Positions 17,046-24,909 of a stretch of 31,828 nt of DNA are shown here, one piece after another. The notes beneath the pieces were generated by a model that saw only the letters and a program-made list of their open reading frames with translations, was not told the DNA's origin and did no database searches. Source of the DNA: TMED26 sp042088965 (lineage in GTDB: Bacteria; Pseudomonadota; Alphaproteobacteria; Thalassobaculales; Thalassobaculaceae); assembly GCA_042088965.1 (NCBI GenBank), contig JBELLC010000018.1, positions 1 to 31,828 on the forward strand. The letters are read 5' to 3'. The position numbers were made by a program, and so were the translations under genes. Position 1 is the stretch's first letter, and every line of letters starts with the position of its first letter.

Positions 17046-17789
17046 TTAGGTCTCAGCGCCGCCATTGACCGCAAACATCTGACCGTTTGCAAAGCCGCCT
17101 TTGGAACCGCAAAGATAACCGCACAGCCCGGCAATTTCGCTTGGCTCGCCAAGACGGCCAACAGGAACGCGGCCCACCATCGATTGAATGTGATGATTCA
17201 TTGCGTCGTTGGCATGCGCGGTGTTGATGGGGCCAGGCGAAATGGTGTTGGTGGTAATGCCATGGGGACCAAATTCTTTAGCCAAAGATTTGGTTAATCC
17301 CCAGACCCCATGCTTTGACACAGAAACAGGTGCCCGGCCTTGATAGCCATGGATCGCATTCATGCCTGCGAAATTGACGATTCGGCCCCAGCCACGGTCA
17401 ACCATCGCGGGCAGGAAGGCTCGGGCGGTATAAAAACTAGCGTTGAGATCAATGTCGATGACCTCTTGCCAATCGTCAAGGGTCAGCTCAAGAAACGGTT
17501 TTTCAGGCCGAATCGCTGCGTTATTGATCAAAATATCAACAGCACCAAAGCGCTCTAGCGCCGCTGCGGCCATTGCGGCCACTGCATCAGCACTGCCGAT
17601 ATTGCCGATTTGTACCAAGGTTTCGACGCCCATCGCTTCTGCGGCGGCGGCCGTCTCGGCGCAGGCTGCTTCGTCACTGGCACCGTTAATGACCACATTT
17701 GCGCCCATTTCAGCCAATTCCAGAACAATTGCCCGACCAATATTTTTTCCACCGCCACTTACAAACGCGGTTTTACCTTTTAATTCCAT
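17046..17789 (-). CDS. SDR-family oxidoreductase with atypical active site
   Basis: A 247-residue short-chain dehydrogenase of FabG-like length. The cofactor site is clear: SGGGKNIGRA (11-20), NNAA (89-92), and the C-terminal G-Q-M-F-A-V-N-G-G. However, the Ser-Tyr-Lys triad is not canonical. The segment GYQGRAPVSVSKHG keeps Lys159, but the residue four before it is Val155 instead of Tyr, and the usual Ser position falls in NFAGMNA. Related SDRs reading GRAHV..AKHG are known to me, so this may be a subgroup with a shifted catalytic residue or with no redox role. It stands alone on the minus strand, divergent from the kinase-like gene. Substrate unknown. Confidence 0.8.
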   Translation of the reverse strand: MELKGKTAFVSGGGKNIGRAIVLELAEMGANVVINGASDEAACAETAAAAEAMGVETLVQIGNIGSADAVAAMAAAALERFGAVDILINNAAIRPEKPFLELTLDDWQEVIDIDLNASFYTARAFLPAMVDRGWGRIVNFAGMNAIHGYQGRAPVSVSKHGVWGLTKSLAKEFGPHGITTNTISPGPINTAHANDAMNHHIQSMVGRVPVGRLGEPSEIAGLCGYLCGSKGGFANGQMFAVNGGAET

Positions 17790-17814
17790 TATCTTAAATC
17801 CCCCGTGAACCCCA

Positions 17815-17855
17815 TTGCGTCAATGCTGACATCGGCTATCGTGCAAGCAACGATA
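17815..17855 (+). promoter_or_regulatory. Candidate promoter with inverted repeat over the -10 box
   Basis: In the 88-base divergent gap, TTGCGT (17815-17820) and TATCGT (17837-17842) sit 16 bases apart and would drive the kinase-like gene with a leader of about 30 bases. The -10 box is also the left arm of a perfect inverted repeat with ACGATA (17850-17855) and a seven-base spacer. This layout fits autoregulation or repression. Both boxes deviate from consensus, so confidence is limited. Confidence 0.4.
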
Positions 17856-17877
17856 AGAAAGTCAATGGGAGTGCGCA

Positions 17878-18501
17878 ATGCGCATCGCCATCACCGGCAG
17901 CGCCGGAAGCGGAAAAACGACCCTGGGTCATGCCTTGGCAGAGCGATTAAATATTGCTTTTCTGGATGATGGTTTGCGCCGTCGAATCGAAGCAGGTTTG
18001 GTCTTTCATAAGCTTGATCGGGCCGCCCGTAAAATCTTGCTTGAAGAGCTGGCACGCGAAAATCAGGCTGAATTGGCGCTGGCAGAGCGGATGCATGGTG
18101 GCGGCGTGATTGAACGCTGTAGCCTCGATTTTATGGCGTTGTGGCTTTATCATGGGCTTGTTGATGATGATGCACAAACGGCGGCCATGATGCGACAGAC
18201 AGTGCGTGATATGGCGGGGTATGACGCCGTTATCGTTCTGCCGTGGGGTGTTTTACCGCTGATTGATGATGGTGTGCGGGCAGCAAACCGCTGGGTGCAA
18301 CTGCATTTTCACGCACTTTTAAAAGGCTTGTTGCTGGCGCACGGAGATGCCAATAAGATTTTATACGTGCCCGATGCGACGCGCCGCAGCCAAGACCGGT
18401 TGAACTGGGTAACGGGTCAATTGGTAAATCTTCCCACGAGGGCACATGGCGCGGCGCCGCAACTGACGAAACCGTTTGATGGAAAAGCGACACCGTCATG
18501 A
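17878..18501 (+). CDS. P-loop kinase-like protein (AAA/NadR-type)
   Basis: A 207-residue cytoplasmic protein opening MRIAITGSAGSGKTTLGHAL, where GSAGSGKT (7-14) is a Walker A P-loop placed at the N-terminus as in small-molecule kinases. ERCSLDFMALWLY resembles the 'DR..D' segment after Walker B in NadR-like nucleoside or metabolite kinases. The last 20 residues look disordered. GGGAG lies upstream of ATG 17878. The stop overlaps the next start (ATGA), so it is coupled to a glycosyltransferase; a role in phosphorylating a sugar or nucleoside for that enzyme is possible but not shown. An uncharacterised family member; general P-loop function is secure, substrate is not. Confidence 0.7.
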   Translation: MRIAITGSAGSGKTTLGHALAERLNIAFLDDGLRRRIEAGLVFHKLDRAARKILLEELARENQAELALAERMHGGGVIERCSLDFMALWLYHGLVDDDAQTAAMMRQTVRDMAGYDAVIVLPWGVLPLIDDGVRAANRWVQLHFHALLKGLLLAHGDANKILYVPDATRRSQDRLNWVTGQLVNLPTRAHGAAPQLTKPFDGKATPS

Positions 18502-19694
18502 AAATTTTAATGGGATGGGAACTGGGCGCCGGTCTGGGGCATGTGAATCGCCTGAAAGTGATTGCTGACCGGCTGCGTGAAGATGGCGCTGAGATTACCG
18601 TTGTCCTGCAAGATTTTGCGCGTGCCGATATTTTTATGGCGGCGGGCTACCCTGTGCTTCCAGGGCCCCATTGGCCGATGCCAACAAACCCAGAAATTCG
18701 AAAAATTCCGACCAATAATTTTGCTGATGTTCTTAAAATAATCGGCCTTTCTGTGGAAACCGCCCTGCAGGCTCGGGTAACGGCCTGGCAGACATTGCTG
18801 ACGATTACAGGCGCTGATTTGGCGGTGGGAGATTTTTCTCCAGCCCTTAACCTTGCCGCCCGTGGTCGGGTGCCGCTGGTCACGGTAGGAAATGGCTATA
18901 TGACACCGCCGCCGGGGCGTCCTCTGCCGCCAATCCGCCCGTGGATGAAAGAGACTGACCTGCCGGCCACCAGCCGGCAGGCAGAGGCAGATCTACTCGC
19001 GGTGGTCAATCGCGTGGCGTCGGCCAAGCAATCAGGGGATGTGCCGTTTTTAGCAGATATCTTCAGCGGTGACCGGGCCTTTGTGGTGACAGTTGCAGCG
19101 GCTGACCCCTATAACGCCTATCGCCATGATGCGCTGTCGACACCATTTAACATGCCTGCGGGGATTGTCCCCAAGCCCTTGGCGCAGCGCCGCGATGAGG
19201 GGGTTTTCCTATATTTGCCAAGCCGTCATCCTGATATCACCAAAATTGTCGAAGGCCTGCAAAGGTCATCTTTAGATTGTGATGTTTTTATCTCGGACCT
19301 GCCGGACAGTACGGCGCAAAGTCTGCAAGGCGCGCGTTTTCGGGTGCACAGCAAACCGTTGTCTTTTGCGGAGATTTTGCCGTCTGTTCGGTTGGTGGTG
19401 CATTACGCAGGCCTCTCAACGGCGATTGCAGCGGCAAAAGCTGGTACACCGCAATTGATCGCCCCTTGGAACCTTGAACATGCAGTAACAGCGCGGGGGA
19501 TCATTAACGCGGTTGGGGGCCATCAGATTATGAGTAATTGGACGCCAGAACAAATCAGTTCCGTCGCCCAACAGATGGTCGCCAGTCAGGGGGCGCAGAA
19601 AAAAGCCCTTGCCGGGGCCGCATCATTCCCTGACGGCGATCCGGTCGCAACCCTTGATGATATTGCCAATGCTTGTAAGGCTCTTGCCGGTTAG
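18498..19694 (+). CDS. GT-B glycosyltransferase (GT1/MurG-like)
   Basis: A 398-residue protein. The N-terminus MKILMGWELGAGLGHVNRL contains the G-x-G-x-GH loop of GT-B transferases (GT1/GT28). The C-terminal half has VVHYAGLSTAIAAAKAGTP followed by QLIAPWNLEHAVTARGI, the counterpart of the nucleotide-sugar-binding H-GG-T...P...Q/E signature. There is no signal peptide or transmembrane helix. It should transfer a sugar from an NDP-donor to an unknown acceptor in the cytoplasm. It overlaps the kinase-like gene by four bases and is followed by a terminator-like stem. The pair might make a small glycoside or glycolipid; no lipid-acceptor clue is seen. Confidence 0.78.
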   Translation: MKILMGWELGAGLGHVNRLKVIADRLREDGAEITVVLQDFARADIFMAAGYPVLPGPHWPMPTNPEIRKIPTNNFADVLKIIGLSVETALQARVTAWQTLLTITGADLAVGDFSPALNLAARGRVPLVTVGNGYMTPPPGRPLPPIRPWMKETDLPATSRQAEADLLAVVNRVASAKQSGDVPFLADIFSGDRAFVVTVAAADPYNAYRHDALSTPFNMPAGIVPKPLAQRRDEGVFLYLPSRHPDITKIVEGLQRSSLDCDVFISDLPDSTAQSLQGARFRVHSKPLSFAEILPSVRLVVHYAGLSTAIAAAKAGTPQLIAPWNLEHAVTARGIINAVGGHQIMSNWTPEQISSVAQQMVASQGAQKKALAGAASFPDGDPVATLDDIANACKALAG

Positions 19695-19712
19695 CTGCGG
19701 GTTTGCGATAAC

Positions 19713-19736
19713 AGAGGGGTGATCCCCCTTTGATTT
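19713..19736 (+). terminator. Probable intrinsic terminator after the glycosyltransferase
   Basis: AGAGGGG (19713-19719) can pair with CCCCTTT (19725-19731) over a five-base loop, with one G-U pair. It is followed by GATTTT, a broken T-tract. It lies 18 bases after the stop and separates the kinase-glycosyltransferase pair from the FAD dehydrogenase. The weak T-tract makes partial read-through likely. Confidence 0.42.
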
Positions 19737-19757
19737 TGACTTCCGGATTAAAGTTTT

Positions 19758-20861
19758 ATGGACCAGGTTGAATGCGTCGTTATTGGCGCTGGTGTTGTTG
19801 GGTTGGCAGTGGCCCGGGCGCTGGCTTTGCAGGGCCGTGAGGTTATTATCGTTGAGCGTAATGGCGCGATTGGCGAGGAAACAAGTTCGCGCCATTCGGA
19901 AGTGATTCACGCCGGGATTTACTATCCTGAGGGCAGTTTGAAGGCGCAGTTCTGCGTCGACGGCAAACAGAAGCTTTATAAATACCTCGAAAGCCATGGA
20001 GTTGCCTATCAGCGCTTGGGTAAATTGATCGTTGCCACAGCCGAAGACCAAGTTGCCGCGTTGGAACAAATTCGCGCCCGCGCCGCCCTCAACGGTGTCG
20101 ATGATATGAGCTTTTTGTCTGGCAATGAAGTCACCGCGTTGGAGCCCGAATTACGCTGTGTGACCGCTTTGCTGTCACCTTCAACAGGAATTCTTGACAG
20201 TCATGGCTATATGCTTGCCCTGCAAGGGGATGCAGAAGAACATGGCGCAATGATCGCTTTTGATACTGTTTTTCTGGGCGGCGCTGTGGAAGATGATGGC
20301 ATTGTGCTTGAGTTTGGTGGCAGCGCACCGATGACATTAAAAGCGCAAATGGTGGTGAACAGCGCTGGATTATCCGCGCAACCTGTTGCCGCTGCTCTGA
20401 TCGGTTTTCCCGCCGATAAAGTGCCGGCTCATTACTACTGTAAAGGTAACTATTATGCCTTGGCAGGTGCACGTGCGCCATTCCAGCGCTTGATTTATCC
20501 GGCCCCAGAGGCGGCTGGATTGGGCGTTCATCTGACCCTTGATCTGGGCGGGCAGGCGCGTTTTGGTCCTGATGTCGAATGGATTGATGGGATTGACTAT
20601 GATGTTGATCCGGCCCGATCAGACTCGTTTTATGCCGCTGTGCGTAAATACTGGCCGGGCCTGCCAGATGACTCGCTTATTCCCGCCTATGCGGGTATCC
20701 GACCGAAAATTCAAGCACCTGGCGAAGCCGCGGTTGATTTCATGGTGCAGGGACCCGCTGACCATGGGGTTAGCGGTTTGGTTAATTTATTTGGCATTGA
20801 ATCCCCAGGTGTCACCTCGTCACTGGCGATTGCCGATCATGTTGTCGATTGTCTTGCCTGA
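19758..20861 (+). CDS. LhgO-like FAD-dependent dehydrogenase
   Basis: A 367-residue flavoprotein of the DAO/glycine-oxidase superfamily. The FAD motif is VIGAGVVGLAVARAL (8-22). The segment ETSSRHSEVIHAGIYYPEGS is characteristic of L-2-hydroxyglutarate dehydrogenase/oxidase (LhgO/YgaF type), and later parts (LGVHLTLDLGGQARFGPD; YAGIRPKIQ) also fit. It probably oxidises L-2-hydroxyglutarate or a similar 2-hydroxyacid to the 2-oxoacid, passing electrons to the quinone pool. The neighbour 30 bases downstream is an isocitrate-lyase-like enzyme, and the pair is probably co-transcribed. Alternative: another 2-hydroxyacid dehydrogenase of the same fold. Confidence 0.8.
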   Translation: MDQVECVVIGAGVVGLAVARALALQGREVIIVERNGAIGEETSSRHSEVIHAGIYYPEGSLKAQFCVDGKQKLYKYLESHGVAYQRLGKLIVATAEDQVAALEQIRARAALNGVDDMSFLSGNEVTALEPELRCVTALLSPSTGILDSHGYMLALQGDAEEHGAMIAFDTVFLGGAVEDDGIVLEFGGSAPMTLKAQMVVNSAGLSAQPVAAALIGFPADKVPAHYYCKGNYYALAGARAPFQRLIYPAPEAAGLGVHLTLDLGGQARFGPDVEWIDGIDYDVDPARSDSFYAAVRKYWPGLPDDSLIPAYAGIRPKIQAPGEAAVDFMVQGPADHGVSGLVNLFGIESPGVTSSLAIADHVVDCLA

Positions 20862-20891
20862 CATCGACAGAACAGATTTAGGAGAATTTAA

Positions 20892-21749
20892 ATGGCGCAA
20901 TTAAAATCTTTATTAACGCCTGGCAAACTGCTGGTTGCCCCCGGAATTTATGATGGTATTTCGGCGCGCGTCGCTGATGTGGTTGGCTTCGATGTGCTTT
21001 ACATGACAGGCTATGGCGCGGTTGGCTCGCATTTGGGGCTACCAGATGCTGGTTTGGCGACTTATACCGAAATGGTTGGCCGGGTCGATGTAATCGCCAA
21101 TGCCATCAGTGTGCCGTTGATTGCCGATGGGGATACCGCCTATGGGGCATTGCTGAATGTGGAACGGACGGTGCGGGGTTATGAGCGTGCAGGGGCCGCC
21201 GCAATTCAAATTGAAGATCAAGAATACCCAAAGAAATGCGGCCATACCCCGGGTAAGCGGGTGATCGATATCGAAGATTGGGGGCAGAAAATCAAAGTTG
21301 CTGCTGAAACCCGCAGCAGCAGTGATTTTTTGATTGTTGCGCGCACCGATGCCCGGGCTGTTAACGGTCTTGATGATGCGCTACGGCGCGCCGAAGTGGC
21401 CGCAGAAGCAGGTGCTGATATTCTATTTGTTGAAGCCCCAACGAGCGAAGCAGAAATGCAGGCGATCTGCACCAATACGGACTGCCCACAGTTGATCAAT
21501 GTGGTTGAGGGGGGCAAGACCCCTGTTTTACCCGCGGAGACCTATGCCGAGATCGGCTATCAGGTTGCCATTCATCCAGGTGCTGGCTTCATGGCTGCCG
21601 CTGAAGCCTTCAAGGGCATGTACGGCCATATCAAAAACACCAACAGCAGCCTTGGGGCGGCCACGCCAATGATGGATTTTGGAGAGATTTCGCGCATCAT
21701 GGGCTTTGAAGCGGTTTGGGATTTCGAAAGCCGCCACGCCCGCGACTAG
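20892..21749 (+). CDS. Isocitrate lyase/PEP mutase superfamily enzyme
   Basis: A 285-residue (beta/alpha)8-barrel enzyme of 2-methylisocitrate-lyase size. It has the Mg-binding DGDTAYG segment and the catalytic loop KKCGHTPGK, where Cys116 and the KKCGH motif (114-118) are those of lyases and oxaloacetate decarboxylase-like members rather than PEP mutases. ARTDA and FVEAPTSEAEM follow. Possible activities are cleavage of 2-methylisocitrate or 2,3-dimethylmalate, or oxaloacetate decarboxylation; the products would feed central metabolism. AGGAGA (20880-20885) is a strong ribosome site six bases before the ATG. It ends close to the convergent azlD gene. Confidence 0.82.
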   Translation: MAQLKSLLTPGKLLVAPGIYDGISARVADVVGFDVLYMTGYGAVGSHLGLPDAGLATYTEMVGRVDVIANAISVPLIADGDTAYGALLNVERTVRGYERAGAAAIQIEDQEYPKKCGHTPGKRVIDIEDWGQKIKVAAETRSSSDFLIVARTDARAVNGLDDALRRAEVAAEAGADILFVEAPTSEAEMQAICTNTDCPQLINVVEGGKTPVLPAETYAEIGYQVAIHPGAGFMAAAEAFKGMYGHIKNTNSSLGAATPMMDFGEISRIMGFEAVWDFESRHARD

Positions 21750-21765
21750 GGGCTTTTGTCTCGTG

Positions 21766-22095
21766 TTATTGACCGGCTGCCAGGGCCATAAACGCCAAGG
21801 TGCCGGTCAAAACCCCAGCGAGGGCGTTGCGCTTGGTGATGAAAAATACAGCAATGCCCACGCCTGCGCCGGCAAGGCGTATCCACAAGGGAATGGTCGC
21901 CAAATCACCAACAGGCAGGACCAGCATGCGGGCTGCAAGCGCGGCCAAGACCGCATAGGCAACAGCTGTCATCCATTGAATCCAGGCCCCCTCGGCACGC
22001 AGTCGACTGGATAGTACAACCCCTAAAAAGCGCCATAAGAACGTCGCGGCTGCTGCCAGCAGCACCAGCGTGAGCGGCCCCAAATCGGCGCTCAT
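21766..22095 (-). CDS. azlD: AzlD-family branched-chain amino acid exporter subunit
   Basis: A 109-residue, very hydrophobic protein with three or four membrane segments and a start reading MSADLGPLTLVLLAAAATFLWRFLGV. AzlD-type proteins read T-x-L-x-R at this point. Such proteins pair with AzlC to export leucine-type or other amino acids. Its start overlaps azlC by four bases, the common two-gene arrangement. No regulator of the Lrp type is visible next door. The exported compound is not predictable from the sequence. Confidence 0.8.
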   Translation of the reverse strand: MSADLGPLTLVLLAAAATFLWRFLGVVLSSRLRAEGAWIQWMTAVAYAVLAALAARMLVLPVGDLATIPLWIRLAGAGVGIAVFFITKRNALAGVLTGTLAFMALAAGQ

Positions 22096-22805
22096 GAGCT
22101 TTGCCCTTTGGTTTGGCGAAACAGCAGATGGCCTGCGGTGCCGCCGATAACACCAGCGATTAAGATGCCATTACTGGGGCTGATCAGGTGGCAAATCGGA
22201 CCTGCAATTGCGCCGATTAGGATACTGGTAACCATCGGTGCGGCGCGATTATTCGCCAGCAAGCAAGCGATGAAAATGATATTTACAAACAGAAAACCAA
22301 GGGCAACCGACGCTGCCATCTGGGTTGCGGCAATATGCCCGCCGACAGTGGCGGCAATGGCAACCAGCACGCAGGTGACAACAAAGCCGGTGAAATACTG
22401 CACCCGCCCAACGGCAGAATAGTTTGGGACCGCTTGCAGGATGTACAGAAAAGAATTGGCAGATAGCATTTGTGCCAAGACCAATTGTAAAGAGGGTTTT
22501 GACACACCGCCGCGTAAATGGGGCATAACGGCAATCGTCATCGGCAAAAACCGCAGATTTGCGATACTGACCGCGATCACAATAGTCCAGGTGTTAGCGC
22601 CAGTAGCATGTAAATCTGCTAACACAATTTGACCAGGCAACGCCCAAATTAACACTGTCGCGAGGACAGCTTCATAAATATTGAAACCGCTCGCTTCTGC
22701 TAAAGCGCCAAAACCAATCATCCCGCCAGTCAAGACCACCATTGGCAGGCCAAGTGCGTCACGGAGTCCGTTTTGAAACGGATGTGGATGTTTTTTATCT
22801 GACAT
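22092..22805 (-). CDS. azlC: AzlC-family branched-chain amino acid exporter subunit
   Basis: A 237-residue membrane protein with several hydrophobic helices. FQNGLRDALGLPMVVLTGGMIGFGALAEASGF is split across the first helix pair, and LRFLPMTIAVMPHLR is a typical AzlC segment. It is the larger subunit of the AzlCD/YgaZH-type amino acid exporter, in the inner membrane. ATG 22805 is the natural start, and it diverges from the ABC gene at 22965. A link with the leucine-degradation genes further right is possible (removing excess branched-chain amino acid), but only from proximity. Confidence 0.85.
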   Translation of the reverse strand: MSDKKHPHPFQNGLRDALGLPMVVLTGGMIGFGALAEASGFNIYEAVLATVLIWALPGQIVLADLHATGANTWTIVIAVSIANLRFLPMTIAVMPHLRGGVSKPSLQLVLAQMLSANSFLYILQAVPNYSAVGRVQYFTGFVVTCVLVAIAATVGGHIAATQMAASVALGFLFVNIIFIACLLANNRAAPMVTSILIGAIAGPICHLISPSNGILIAGVIGGTAGHLLFRQTKGQSS

Positions 22806-22964
22806 GTATTAATAGTGTTGCTGTTCACCCGGGGCAGCGCAAGAGGGACCATATCCCGCGCAGTGAAAGAAATCGTTGCTGCCCGTACGACAATCCTTGA
22901 CGGTACGTGCAGGCATAGTAACAATCGTGCCTTGTTTAATGATTTTAGCATAGAGAGTGTTGTA
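22806..22964. other. Divergent intergenic region
   Basis: This stretch of 159 bases lies between azlC (minus) and the double-ATPase ABC gene (plus) and must hold both promoters. The ABC frame is open back to 22815, but the upstream part has no ABC character. Short symmetric pieces (CGTAC...GTACG and AGGCA...TGCCT) occur, but none is strong enough to call an operator. Confidence 0.4.
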
Positions 22965-24830
22965 ATGGATCAGAACCGACTGATTGAAGTCGAGGACCTC
23001 CGGGTTCATTTCCCCCTTGAAGATAAGACGGTCAAGGCTGTTGATGGTGTCTCTTGGCACATTGATAAGGGTGAGACCTTGGCCGTGGTTGGCGAGTCGG
23101 GGTCTGGTAAATCCGTTACAGCCATGTCACTCATGCGCCTGACAGATAATATGGGCGGTAAAATCCCAACCGGGCAGATCAATTTCCGCCGCAGTGACGG
23201 CGAAGTCATCGACATTGTTAAGCAGCCGCTTGAAACCATGCGTGAGCTGCGCGGCAACGAAGTCTCGATGATTTTCCAAGAGCCGATGACATCGTTGAAC
23301 CCAGTCTTCACCATTGGTTTCCAGATCAGCGAAGCGATCATTTTACATCAGGGCAAAACCGAGGTTGAAGCCGAAGAAATGGCCCTCGATATGTTGCGCC
23401 TGGTGCGGATTCCAGAACCTGAAAAACAAATGAAGCAATATCCTCACCAATTGTCTGGCGGCATGCGTCAGCGGGTGATGATTGCCATGGCGCTGTCTTG
23501 CCGGCCCAGTTTGTTGATTGCGGATGAGCCGACAACCGCCCTTGATGTGACCATTCAGGCACAGATCCTTGATCTGATTAAAATGCTGCAAAAAGAAATT
23601 GGCATGTCGGTGATGTTTATCACCCATGACATGGGCGTGGTTGCTGAAATGGCAGACCGTGTGGTTGTGATGCTGCGCGGTGAAAAGGTTGAAGAAGGCT
23701 CTGCGCAGCAGATTTTTGATAATCCGCAGCATCCCTATACCATTGCCTTGCTAGATGCTGTGCCGCGTTTGGGCTCGATGACGGGGCGTCCAAATCCAGA
23801 GAAATTTGCCAATATCGATATTCGCCGCGCCGAGGGTGATGATATCCGAGCCGGCAAGACGGTTGAGCCGGGCGCGCCACTTGAGACGTCAACCGTGCGC
23901 GCCGATGAGCCGCCATTGTTGGAAGTTAAAGGTCTGACAACGCGATTTGATATCGCTGCGGGTCTATTTGGGAGTGTCACCGGGCGGGTGCATGCGGTCG
24001 AGGATGTCTCTTTCAGCTTGCAGCCAGGGGAAACCTTGGCGCTGGTGGGCGAGTCTGGTTGCGGTAAATCGACCACCGGGCGGAGCATTATCAAACTGGT
24101 CGAACCCACACGTGGTTCGGTCACGTTCGAAGGCCAGGAACTGATGGGGCTCAGCGCCACCCAAATGCGCCCAATGCGCCGTGACATGCAGATGATTTTC
24201 CAAGATCCCTTTGCCAGCTTAAATCCGCGTATTTCAGCAGGCTCAGCGATTGCAGAACCGATGCAAGTGCATGGTATCGCCAGCAGTGGATCGGAAATGA
24301 ATGACCGGGTTGCAGGTTTGCTGGACCGGGTTGGACTGTTGCCGGAACATGCTGCCCGCTACCCGCATGAATTCTCAGGTGGTCAGCGTCAGCGGTTGTG
24401 TATTGCCCGTGCCTTGGGCTTAAACCCGAAACTGATTATCGCTGACGAAGCGGTCTCTGCGCTGGACGTGTCGATCCAGGCGCAGGTTGTCAACTTGATG
24501 ATGGAATTGCAGGAAGAATTTGGCCTGTCATATCTGTTTATCTCCCATGATATGGCGGTGGTTGAACGGGTCAGCCATCGGGTTGCCGTGATGTATCTGG
24601 GGGAGATTGTGGAGATTGGCCCTCGTCAGGCGGTTTTTGAAAACCCTCAACATGCCTATACCAAAAAGCTGATGTCAGCGGTGCCGATTGCCGATCCATC
24701 ACGTCGACGCACGGATCTGCGTTTGATGACGGATGAAATTCCAAGCCCGTTGAAGCCTGTTGGCTACGAGCCAGAGGAACGTGTCTATAAAGAAGTTGGT
24801 AGCGGCCATTTCGTGCAGGTGGCAGCGTAA
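22965..24830 (+). CDS. Dipeptide/nickel-type ABC protein with two fused ATPase domains
   Basis: A 621-residue protein made of two ABC ATPases, as in GsiA and YejF. Domain 1 has Walker A GESGSGKS (43-50), signature LSGGMRQRVMIA and Walker B LLIADEPTTALD. Domain 2 has GESGCGKS (362-369), FSGGQRQRLCIA and LIIADEAVSALD, where most relatives read DEP. The linker carries the oligopeptide-type C-terminal extension PQHPYTIALLDAVP, and the end repeats it as HAYTKKLMSAVP. It should power uptake of peptides or other small solutes through two permeases, but no permease or binding protein lies in this window. ATG 22965 starts the first conserved strand. Confidence 0.87.
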   Translation: MDQNRLIEVEDLRVHFPLEDKTVKAVDGVSWHIDKGETLAVVGESGSGKSVTAMSLMRLTDNMGGKIPTGQINFRRSDGEVIDIVKQPLETMRELRGNEVSMIFQEPMTSLNPVFTIGFQISEAIILHQGKTEVEAEEMALDMLRLVRIPEPEKQMKQYPHQLSGGMRQRVMIAMALSCRPSLLIADEPTTALDVTIQAQILDLIKMLQKEIGMSVMFITHDMGVVAEMADRVVVMLRGEKVEEGSAQQIFDNPQHPYTIALLDAVPRLGSMTGRPNPEKFANIDIRRAEGDDIRAGKTVEPGAPLETSTVRADEPPLLEVKGLTTRFDIAAGLFGSVTGRVHAVEDVSFSLQPGETLALVGESGCGKSTTGRSIIKLVEPTRGSVTFEGQELMGLSATQMRPMRRDMQMIFQDPFASLNPRISAGSAIAEPMQVHGIASSGSEMNDRVAGLLDRVGLLPEHAARYPHEFSGGQRQRLCIARALGLNPKLIIADEAVSALDVSIQAQVVNLMMELQEEFGLSYLFISHDMAVVERVSHRVAVMYLGEIVEIGPRQAVFENPQHAYTKKLMSAVPIADPSRRRTDLRLMTDEIPSPLKPVGYEPEERVYKEVGSGHFVQVAA

Positions 24831-24854
24831 GAGGCATTTATCAGATACGTGCAG

Positions 24855-24884
24855 GCGGGTTGTGGTCATAGGCTGCAACCCCGC
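24855..24884 (+). promoter_or_regulatory. Hairpin in the gap before the HMG-CoA lyase-like gene
   Basis: GCGGGTTG (24855-24862) can pair with CAACCCCGC (24876-24884), leaving one bulged C and a 13-base loop that may be shortened by two wobble pairs. No T-tract follows. It may act as a weak terminator or leader structure between the ABC gene and the leucine-pathway genes. Confidence 0.35.
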
Positions 24885-24909
24885 TGAATGTTTATGAGAA
24901 GGCTTTAAA

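Noticed and set aside
24440..24480. DEAVSALD in place of DEPVSALD in the second ATPase as evidence of inactivation
   Set aside because: The Walker B aspartate and following glutamate are intact, and the Pro position varies in active relatives.
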